A stretch of DNA of 12,265 nucleotides from Chloroflexi bacterium RBG_16_64_43 (lineage in GTDB: Bacteria > Chloroflexota > Anaerolineae > Anaerolineales > RBG-16-64-43): NCBI GenBank assembly GCA_001796965.1, contig MGOA01000032.1:1-12265 (forward strand). Reading direction: 5' to 3'. The notes under the pieces are model-generated. The model did not search any database. It saw only the letters and a program-made list of their open reading frames with translations, and was not told where the DNA came from. Shown in pieces: positions 7,143-12,265 of this stretch. Position 1 is the stretch's first letter; the number at the start of each line of letters is the position of its first letter. A program made the position numbers and the translations under genes.

Positions 7143-7993
7143 CACAAAGCCTCCCCCAGGTGTTTGATCTGGGCGTACGAGAAAGAGGGGCCCGACTGGC
7201 AGGCGTAGAGATGATTGATCTGGCAGTGACCGCACTTGCCCACACCGCACTTCATGCGGCGCTCGAGCGAGAGCCAGATGCTGCCATCCGGCAGGCCCTT
7301 GCCAAGGAGTTCCATGAGCACGAAGCGGTACATCACCGGCGGCCCCACCGTCACCGCCACCGTATTGCGTGGATGCACTTCCACCTTGGGGAAGAGGGTG
7401 GTGATGACGCCTACGTTGCCCTTCCAGTTCTCGTCGCCGCGGTCCACCGTCAGGTGCACTTCCACATCGCCGCGCGCCTTCCAGGCCGCGAGTTCATCGG
7501 TAAATAGCAACTCGGCCGGGCTGCGCGCGCCATACAAAATGATCACCCGCCCGAAGTCCGAGCGCTCGTCGAGCACCTGGTTGATCAGCGAGCGCAGCGG
7601 CGCCAGGCCCAGGCCGCCCGGCGCGAATAGCATGTCTTTGCCGCGGAAGCGTTCGATCGGGAAGCCGGTGCCGAACGGGCCGCGAATCCCGATCGGCGAG
7701 CCGGGGGTGAGCGTGTGCAGCAGGCCCGTCAGATCGCCCGCGCGCCGCACGCACAACTGGAAGCCGCCATTGCTGCGGCTCGGTGAAGAGCAAATGCTGA
7801 TCGGCGCCTCGCCCACGCCGAAGAGCGACACCTCGACGAATTGCCCGGGCTTGTGGCCCAGGCTCATGCCCTCGGGCAGGGCGATGTCGAACAGTTTTTC
7901 CATCCCCGTCATCGGTCGGACGTTGCGCACCACGCCGTAGGTCGGCAGATAGATTGAAGGGTCGATTAAGGTTTGTTTGAGGGCTGTGACCAT
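7142..7993 (-). CDS. Hydrogenase gamma subunit: FAD/NAD(P)-binding oxidoreductase
   Basis: Diaphorase-like subunit of 283 aa, of the ferredoxin-NADP reductase superfamily and related to anaerobic sulfite reductase subunit B. It links electrons from the iron-sulfur chain to NAD(P)(H). An N-terminal FAD-binding barrel (about 15-115) carries APISICSSP (63-71) in place of the usual RxYS motif. The NAD(P)-binding domain follows with APGGLGLAPLRS (124-135) and LYGARSPAELLF (153-164). A C-terminal [2Fe-2S] site is formed by C249, C254, C257 and C265 (CGVGKCGHC...C). The ATG at 7993 lies 3 nt after the beta stop codon and has GGAGG at 8001-8005 with 7-nt spacing. Whether NADH or NADPH is preferred cannot be decided from what is visible; characterised group 3b enzymes generally favour NADPH. 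Confidence 0.93.
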   Translation of the reverse strand: MVTALKQTLIDPSIYLPTYGVVRNVRPMTGMEKLFDIALPEGMSLGHKPGQFVEVSLFGVGEAPISICSSPSRSNGGFQLCVRRAGDLTGLLHTLTPGSPIGIRGPFGTGFPIERFRGKDMLFAPGGLGLAPLRSLINQVLDERSDFGRVIILYGARSPAELLFTDELAAWKARGDVEVHLTVDRGDENWKGNVGVITTLFPKVEVHPRNTVAVTVGPPVMYRFVLMELLGKGLPDGSIWLSLERRMKCGVGKCGHCQINHLYACQSGPSFSYAQIKHLGEAL

Positions 7994-7996
7994 GGG

Positions 7997-9055
7997 TCAG
8001 CCTCCCTGCGGGGTGGCGGCCGCCGGCTGGTGCTGGCGGCGGTAGAGTTCGTTGAAGGTGTCGACGGGCGTGATGTGCACCAGGCAGGCTTCCGCGCATC
8101 GACCGCAGCCTACGCAGCCCAGCAATCCGAACGCATCCGTCTGGTATTTCCCCTTGCGGAAGAAGCGATGCCTCTGCCGCGCCGCTCGCGCAGTGCGGAA
8201 GTTGTGCCCGCCGGCCACGGTGGCGAACTTGTCGAGCTGGCACGAGTCCCATTCGCGTAGGCGCTTCCCGCTCTTGAGCGTCAGGTCCACCTCATCCATC
8301 ACGTTGAAGCAGTAGCACGTGGGACACACGTTGGTGCACATGGCGCATGCCAGGCAGCGCTCGCCCAGTTCTTTCCACAACTCGCTGTCGTACGATGTCG
8401 ATAGCAGGCTGGGCAGTTCGGTTACGTCGAATTCCAACCGCAGCGGGAAGCGCGGCCACTTCTCGCTCATCACGCGGTTGAGGCGCGCAGTATCCTTATC
8501 GGCGAAGGGGCGGGCCGCCTTGAGCCCGGGCAGAAGTGCCGCGCCGCGGTCACTGCCCACTTCGGCGGCGTACGCGTCGCCCAGGTCGGTCAGGTGAAGG
8601 TCGAACACCTCAGGCGTGGAGAGGGTGCCCATGCTCTTGCAGAATGAACCGGCCGTGCAGGGCTTGAGGCACTCCACGCTCACTAAAGTGGTCTTGTTGC
8701 GGTGCGCCAGGTAGTGCTGGTCGCTATAGCCGGTGGCCATGACGCGATCCAGGAGCTGCATGGCGTGCATGTCGCACGTGTGCACGCCCAGCACCACCGT
8801 GCGCGGTCCGTCGATCGTCGCCTCCACTTGCTGGGCATCCGTGCGGAACTTCAGCAGGTCCTCGCGCGCAGGGAAGAGGTACTTCTTGGGCGGCAGCACG
8901 CTGGTCGGATAGCCCAGATCGAACTCGCTCGCCGACCCGACCTCGCCGAAAACGTGCTGGCCGTGCAATGGCCTTGGGGCCACCACTCGGTAGCTCGACC
9001 GAAGCAGCCTCACCCAATCGTCGAGAGCAGCCTTCGGGATGATCATAGGATTCAT
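7997..9055 (-). CDS. Hydrogenase beta subunit: 4Fe-4S dicluster protein, AsrA-like
   Basis: Iron-sulfur subunit of 352 aa from the HydB/anaerobic sulfite reductase subunit A family. It passes electrons between the small subunit and the flavin subunit. Two ferredoxin-like cluster motifs are clear: C234, C237, C240, C244 (CLACAMCTNVCP) and C314, C317, C320, C324 (CVGCGRCAEAC). Additional cysteines at 94, 129, 133 and 139 (HTCDMH and ECLKPCTAGSFC) are available for another site. Between the main motifs runs WDSCQLDKF...AGGHNFR...RQRHRFFRKGKYQ, characteristic of the family. The ATG at 9055 is chosen because it starts where family members usually do, with GGAG at 10-nt spacing. An in-frame GTG at 9097 has a stronger GGAGG Shine-Dalgarno and would add 14 residues. 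This is the first structural gene of the enzyme, after a 368-nt gap from hypE. Confidence 0.93.
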   Translation of the reverse strand: MNPMIIPKAALDDWVRLLRSSYRVVAPRPLHGQHVFGEVGSASEFDLGYPTSVLPPKKYLFPAREDLLKFRTDAQQVEATIDGPRTVVLGVHTCDMHAMQLLDRVMATGYSDQHYLAHRNKTTLVSVECLKPCTAGSFCKSMGTLSTPEVFDLHLTDLGDAYAAEVGSDRGAALLPGLKAARPFADKDTARLNRVMSEKWPRFPLRLEFDVTELPSLLSTSYDSELWKELGERCLACAMCTNVCPTCYCFNVMDEVDLTLKSGKRLREWDSCQLDKFATVAGGHNFRTARAARQRHRFFRKGKYQTDAFGLLGCVGCGRCAEACLVHITPVDTFNELYRRQHQPAAATPQGG

Positions 9056-9105
9056 GGTCGACAGGCTCCGTTTCTGCTGTGTCGAGGCAAGAGACACCCA
9101 ATTCG

Positions 9106-9110
9106 CCTCC
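9106..9110 (-). promoter_or_regulatory. Strong Shine-Dalgarno GGAGG suggesting an alternative GTG start for the beta subunit
   Basis: On the minus strand GGAGG lies exactly 8 nt upstream of a GTG at 9097 that is in frame with the beta-subunit gene. It is a better ribosome site than the GGAG (9066-9069) serving the ATG at 9055. Used, it would add 14 residues (VSLASTQQKRSLST) that do not resemble the family N-terminus. Confidence 0.4.
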
Positions 9111-9259
9111 AATTAGTCTAGCGCCCTCGAATGCTTCTTCGGGCTTACACCCATCGGCCTTTTGAGGGATTTTCGTCACCATCTGGCGATTCGGCCGTTT
9201 AACCCGCGCATGCCTTCCCGCGACGTCGTTGCCTGTCCCCAGGGTCTGCGTGGGCGGAC

Positions 9260-9283
9260 TTGGGCAAGCTCAGCGTTGCCCAA
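9260..9283. repeat. Inverted repeat, possible operator, upstream of the hydrogenase genes
   Basis: TTGGGCAA (9260-9267) and TTGCCCAA (9276-9283) are perfect 8-bp inverted repeats separated by 8 nt. Neither strand has a T-run after the hairpin, so it is not a typical terminator. Its place about 205 nt upstream of the beta start and 140 nt downstream of hypE fits an operator for a dimeric regulator or an RNA hairpin in the intergenic transcript. No known regulator consensus is recognised. Confidence 0.4.
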
Positions 9284-9423
9284 AGTCTGGTCCGCGAAGT
9301 GCCATCCTCAAGCGACAGTTGGATGAAGGTTGCCAAATGGAGATGCGGCCGGCTGCGGGCCGGCGGGTTCCCTCGGCGAGCTGGGTCGGGTTGTGCGGGG
9401 ACTCTCGCGTTCTCGCTGCAGGG

Positions 9424-10482
9424 CTAGCAGATGCGTGGAAGCATTTCTCCCGCAAGCATGTCGATCAATCGCGTCCCGCCGATGGCCGTCTGCAGCGTCA
9501 CTCGGCCGCGTGTGCCGTGGCCCACCTCGCCGATGCGACAAGCCTCTTCGCCATAACGCGAGGCGCGCATCGCCTCGAGCACGCGCTCGGAGGCCTCCGC
9601 CGGCACGCAGGCCACCAACTTGCCCTCGTTGGCCACATGCAGGGGGTCGAAGCCCATCAGCTCGCAGGCCGCGCGCACCGCCGGCCGCACGGGGATGGTC
9701 TTTTCGTGAAGCTCGATCGATACACCCGATTGGTCGGCGATCTCCTTGAGCGCAGTGGCCAATCCGCCGCGGGTCGGGTCACGCAGCGCATTCACCGGGC
9801 CGGCCTCGCACATGGCATGCACCATATGATTGAGCGGCGCAACGTCGCTCACCAGATCCGTCTCGAACCCCAAGTCCTCGCGTGCGGAAAGGACCGCCAT
9901 GCCGTGATCGCCGATCGGTCCGGAGAGAAGCACCACGTCGCCCGGCTTCGCCCCGGCGCCGGAGATGGCCTGACCCGGGGCCACCCAGCCCACCCCGGAA
10001 GTATTGATGAACATCTTGTCGGCGGCGCCGCGTTGGACCACTTTCGTGTCGCCGGCGGCGATGTAGACCCCGGCCTCGCGCGCAGCCTGCGCCATCGATT
10101 CGAGGATGCGCCCTAGTTCGCCGAACTCCAAGCCTTCCTCGAGCACGAAGCCTGCAGTCAGGGCCATCGGGCGGGCGCCGACCATGGCCAGATCGTTGAC
10201 GGTGCCGCACACGGCCAGCCGGCCGATATCGCCACCTGGGAAGAACAGCGGGCTCACCACGTGCGAGTCGGTCGTGAAGGCGAGCAGCTCACTGCCGAAC
10301 TGCAGCACCGCGGAATCATCGAGGTGGCGCGGAGCAGCCGTGCCCAGCGCGGGAAGGAGTAGGCGCGTGAGCAAATCGCGGCTCAGCCGGCCGCCCGAGC
10401 CGTGCCCCAGCACCACGCGGTCGCCGGGCGGGAGCGGCAGCGGGCATGAGTAGCCTTCGAAATCGGGAGGGCTTTCAGACAT
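9424..10482 (-). CDS. hypE: Hydrogenase maturation protein HypE
   Basis: Protein of 352 aa from the AIR-synthase/PurM-like superfamily. HypE dehydrates the carbamoyl group that HypF places on its C-terminal cysteine, producing the thiocyanate that supplies the active-site cyanides. The terminal PRIC with C352 as last residue is exactly the expected carrier tail. ATP-binding and family motifs include GHGSGG (26-31), TVNDLAMVGARP (94-105), GDTKV (144-148), GDHG (191-194) and DPTRGG. The ATG at 10482 has AGGAG at 10489-10493 with 6-nt spacing and begins 3 nt after the hypD stop, so the two are co-translated. It is the last gene before the intergenic gap and is of normal length for HypE. Confidence 0.96.
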   Translation of the reverse strand: MSESPPDFEGYSCPLPLPPGDRVVLGHGSGGRLSRDLLTRLLLPALGTAAPRHLDDSAVLQFGSELLAFTTDSHVVSPLFFPGGDIGRLAVCGTVNDLAMVGARPMALTAGFVLEEGLEFGELGRILESMAQAAREAGVYIAAGDTKVVQRGAADKMFINTSGVGWVAPGQAISGAGAKPGDVVLLSGPIGDHGMAVLSAREDLGFETDLVSDVAPLNHMVHAMCEAGPVNALRDPTRGGLATALKEIADQSGVSIELHEKTIPVRPAVRAACELMGFDPLHVANEGKLVACVPAEASERVLEAMRASRYGEEACRIGEVGHGTRGRVTLQTAIGGTRLIDMLAGEMLPRIC

Positions 10483-10485
10483 AGC

Positions 10486-11577
10486 TTACTCCTGCGGCCG
10501 CGCGTAGCGGAAATAGGCGGCGCACGTTCCCTCGGCCGAGACCATCGGCGCGCCCAGCGGCGAAGTTGGTGTGCATTCGCGCCCGAACGCCGGGCAGTCG
10601 GTCGGCTTCTTGTGACCCATCAACACTTCGCCCGCGATGCAAAGCGAAGACTCGTTGGCCTCGACGTGGCCGACATCAAAGCGCGCCTCAGCATCCAGGT
10701 CGGCGAACTGCGGCCGAAGGCGCAGCCCGCTGAGCGGGATCATGCCGATCCCTCGCCACTGGCGGTCGCATGCCTCAAAGACCTTGGCCATCGCTTCCTG
10801 CGCGGGGCGGTTGCCGGCCTCGCTCACCACGCGTCCGTACGCGTTATCCACCTTGGCCTGCCCGGCCTCGAGTTGGGTGACCACGGCATGCATGCCGCGC
10901 ATCAGGTCCACTGGCTCAAAGCCAGTCACGGCAATCGGAACATGGAACCGCGCGGCGATCGGGTGATACTGCCAGTAGCCCATCACAGCGCACACGTGAC
11001 CGGCCGCGAGAAAGGCCTGAACCCGATTGCGAGGCGAGGCCAGGATGGCCTCCATCGCGGGCGGGACACAGACCTGCGAGACGAGCATTGAAAAGTTGCT
11101 GAGGCCGCGCGCGCGCGCGGCGATCGCCGCCATGGCATTGGCTGGCGCAGTGGTTTCGAACCCAATGGCAAAGAACACCACTTGCCGTTCCGGATGGTCT
11201 TGTGCCAGCTTGACCGCGTCCAGCGGCGAATACACTACCCGTACGTCGCCGCCGCGCGCGCGCACGGCAAACAAGTCGGAGCGCGTACCTGGGACCCGCA
11301 GCATGTCGCCGAAGGAAGTGAAGATAACCCCTTCGCGGCCGGCGATGGCCACGGCACGGTCGATTTGCTCCACCGGCGTCACGCACACCGGACAACCGGG
11401 GCCGTGCACCAGTTCGATGTCCGATGGCAAGAGCGCATCCAACCCGAAGCGCAGGAAGGCATGCGTCTGCCCGCCGCAAATTTCCATCAGCGTCCAGGGG
11501 CGGGTAACGTTTGAACGCAACGCGCCCAGCAGGCGTTGCACACTCTCGCGATCGCGATACTCGTCGATGTACTTCAC
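10486..11577 (-). CDS. hypD: Hydrogenase maturation protein HypD
   Basis: Protein of 363 aa. HypD is the iron-sulfur scaffold on which, together with HypC, the Fe(CN)2CO unit is assembled. The conserved blocks are MEICGGQTH (31-39, C34), HGPGCPVCVTP (58-68, C62 and C65), GFETTAP (139-145) and GHVCAVMG (193-200). The four C-terminal cysteines C313, C328, C335 and C352 match the [4Fe-4S] ligands of the family. The start codon is GTG at 11577, giving the typical MKYIDE...RD opening. The ribosome site is weak, and the gene follows hypC by 19 nt. It runs to within 3 nt of hypE, in the usual hypC-hypD-hypE order. Confidence 0.96.
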   Translation of the reverse strand: MKYIDEYRDRESVQRLLGALRSNVTRPWTLMEICGGQTHAFLRFGLDALLPSDIELVHGPGCPVCVTPVEQIDRAVAIAGREGVIFTSFGDMLRVPGTRSDLFAVRARGGDVRVVYSPLDAVKLAQDHPERQVVFFAIGFETTAPANAMAAIAARARGLSNFSMLVSQVCVPPAMEAILASPRNRVQAFLAAGHVCAVMGYWQYHPIAARFHVPIAVTGFEPVDLMRGMHAVVTQLEAGQAKVDNAYGRVVSEAGNRPAQEAMAKVFEACDRQWRGIGMIPLSGLRLRPQFADLDAEARFDVGHVEANESSLCIAGEVLMGHKKPTDCPAFGRECTPTSPLGAPMVSAEGTCAAYFRYARPQE

Positions 11578-11596
11578 CCGACGTCGCGGCCGCCGG

Positions 11597-11845
11597 CTAG
11601 ACGGCCGCCTCCTGGTCGTCGAATTGTGCCAGTTCGCCGATGAGGCGCAGAGTCTCCTCCGCCTCGGCCTCGCTCATGCGGCTGATGGCGAAGCCGACGT
11701 GGACCAAGATGTACTCGCCCGCCTGAGCCTCCGGCTCGTAGGTGAGGCAGGCCTCCTTGACCACGCCGCCGTAGTCGACCTTGGCCATGCGCAGCCCATC
11801 GCGCTCGAACACTTCGGTGATCTTCCCGGGAATGCCCAGGCACAT
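11597..11845 (-). CDS. hypC: Hydrogenase maturation chaperone HypC
   Basis: Small protein of 82 aa of the HypC/HupF family. It carries the iron centre with HypD and delivers it to the hydrogenase large-subunit precursor. The invariant N-terminus MCLGIPG is present; C2 is the iron-binding cysteine exposed after removal of the initiator methionine. AGEYILVHVGFAI (42-54) contains the conserved H49. The ATG at 11845 has GGAGG at 11851-11855 with 5-nt spacing, located inside the 3' end of hypF, and only one base separates it from the hypF stop. The final residues (DDQEAAV) are a variable acidic tail. Confidence 0.97.
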   Translation of the reverse strand: MCLGIPGKITEVFERDGLRMAKVDYGGVVKEACLTYEPEAQAGEYILVHVGFAISRMSEAEAEETLRLIGELAQFDDQEAAV

Positions 11846-11846
11846 G

Positions 11847-12265
11847 CTAACCTCCCGCGGCGTGAACCGCCGCAGCCGCCTGACCCAGCGACAACCCGCC
11901 GTCGTTGGGCGGCACGTTGGCGTGGAGCAGGGGGCGAAGCCCGCGGTGAACTAGCTGCCGCACCGCTAGATCGAGCAACAGCGAGTTTTGCCATACGCCG
12001 CCCGAAAGCGCAACAGTGCTTACCTGCGTCTCGTCGCGCAGCTCACTGAGCAACTCGCCCAAAGCCTCAGCCAGGCTCTGGTGGAAGCGCAGACCGATGC
12101 TGCCTTCACTTTCGCCTGCGCGCGCATCGCGCAGCATCGCCTCGAGCAGATCGCGCACGAGAATAAGCCGAGTGCCCTTGCGACGTTCGATACGAATCGG
12201 ATAGCGGCGGGCGTCGCCGTGGTCGGCGCGCGCGGCGGCCTCAAGCCGGATGGCCGCCTGCGCCT
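11847..12265 (-). CDS. hypF: Carbamoyltransferase HypF, C-terminal part (runs off the window)
   Basis: The 3' end of a gene whose frame stays open to the window edge; about 138 C-terminal residues are visible and the start lies outside. HypF converts carbamoyl phosphate to a carbamoyl group on HypE. The visible piece belongs to its C-terminal Kae1-like/YrdC-associated carbamoyltransferase module: AQAAIRLEAAA near the edge, then LRFHQSLAEAL, LSGGVWQNSLLLDLAV and a terminal VPPNDGGLSLGQA block, all characteristic of HypF. The usual phenylalanine in LSGGVFQN is tryptophan here, probably neutral. The stop lies one base before hypC. The acylphosphatase, zinc-finger and YrdC domains must be upstream of the window. 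Confidence 0.93.
   Translation of the reverse strand, partial: AQAAIRLEAAARADHGDARRYPIRIERRKGTRLILVRDLLEAMLRDARAGESEGSIGLRFHQSLAEALGELLSELRDETQVSTVALSGGVWQNSLLLDLAVRQLVHRGLRPLLHANVPPNDGGLSLGQAAAAVHAAGG

Larger units (their letters stand above)
9056..9423. other. Non-coding gap between hypE and the hydrogenase beta gene
   Basis: This 368-nt stretch splits the accessory (hyp) and structural parts of the hydrogenase locus, whose other genes overlap or are separated by only a few bases. No convincing gene is present: open frames here are continuations of frames antisense to, or out of register with, the neighbours. The region contains an 8-bp inverted repeat (9260-9283) and a smaller GC hairpin (9348-9364). 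I see no convincing -35/-10 pair on the minus strand; TAGACT near 9115-9120 is a weak -10 candidate. The gap probably holds the control region of the structural operon. Confidence 0.6.

Noticed and set aside
7143..7250. N-terminal extension of the hydrogenase small subunit, possibly a signal peptide
   Set aside because: It lies wholly within the gamma gene, has no twin-arginine motif or hydrophobic core, and the ATG at 7142 has a strong GGAGG.
7142..9055. Reading the beta/gamma pair as anaerobic sulfite reductase AsrA/AsrB
   Set aside because: The families are related, but here they are followed directly by hydrogenase small and large subunits and no siroheme-binding AsrC is present, so hydrogenase subunits are the better call.
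8724..9182. Minus-strand open frame beginning upstream of the beta subunit
   Set aside because: It is out of frame with the beta gene and most of it overlaps that gene's coding sequence. No domain is recognisable and the translation drifts into Arg/Ala/Gly-rich sequence.
9348..9364. GCCGGC-TGCGG-GCCGGC hairpin as a hypE terminator
   Set aside because: The stem is only 6 bp and is not followed by a T-run on the minus strand; such GC palindromes are expected by chance in this base composition.
9229..10116. Plus-strand open frame of 295 codons
   Set aside because: It lies mostly antisense to hypE, which has every family motif. Its translation is rich in His, Arg and Gly with no recognisable domain, as expected for an antisense frame in GC-rich DNA.
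11027..12049. Plus-strand open frame of 340 codons
   Set aside because: It is antisense to hypD, hypC and hypF, which are unmistakable. Low-complexity Arg/Ala/Ser composition marks it as a shadow.

Overview
The window is GC-rich bacterial chromosomal DNA with densely packed genes and no sign of mobile elements, phage genes or CRISPR. The cell-envelope pair at the left end (an LCP-family protein and an MshA-like GT4 glycosyltransferase) and the style of the hydrogenase locus fit Chloroflexota, perhaps an Anaerolineae-like lineage. That placement is an inference from protein character; no taxonomic marker gene is present.

Layout: (1) Positions 177-2544, plus strand: an LCP (LytR-CpsA-Psr) protein followed by a GT4 glycosyltransferase, closed by a strong hairpin terminator at 2567-2592. 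(2) Positions 2620-3687, minus strand: an HELGH zinc metallopeptidase of unknown role, convergent with the glycosyltransferase. (3) Positions 3813-3885, minus strand: tRNA-Arg(TCG), with a perfect TTGACA-16-TATAAT promoter at 3961-3988. (4) Positions 4152-12265, minus strand: one long hydrogenase locus. In transcription order it reads hypF (3' part only), hypC, hypD, hypE, a 368-nt non-coding gap, then the beta, gamma, delta and alpha subunits of a cytoplasmic group 3b-type [NiFe] hydrogenase, an M52 maturation endopeptidase, and a receiver-only response regulator.

How the genes work together: HypF, HypC, HypD and HypE make and deliver the Fe(CN)2CO moiety. The alpha subunit receives Fe and Ni, and the M52 protease then trims its C-terminal tail (predicted MLNVRFE). 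The delta subunit carries electrons through three predicted [4Fe-4S] clusters to the beta (ferredoxin-like) and gamma (FAD/NAD(P)/[2Fe-2S]) subunits, so H2 oxidation or production is coupled to NAD(P)(H). The beta-gamma-delta-alpha gene order matches the archaeal sulfhydrogenase/NADP-hydrogenase operons. hypA and hypB are not in the window.

No wholly new system is evident. The items most worth a second look are the receiver-only regulator closing the hydrogenase operon, the metallopeptidase with its unassigned C-terminal half, the protease gene that starts inside the codons of the tail its product should remove, and an 8-bp inverted repeat in the gap upstream of the hydrogenase structural genes.
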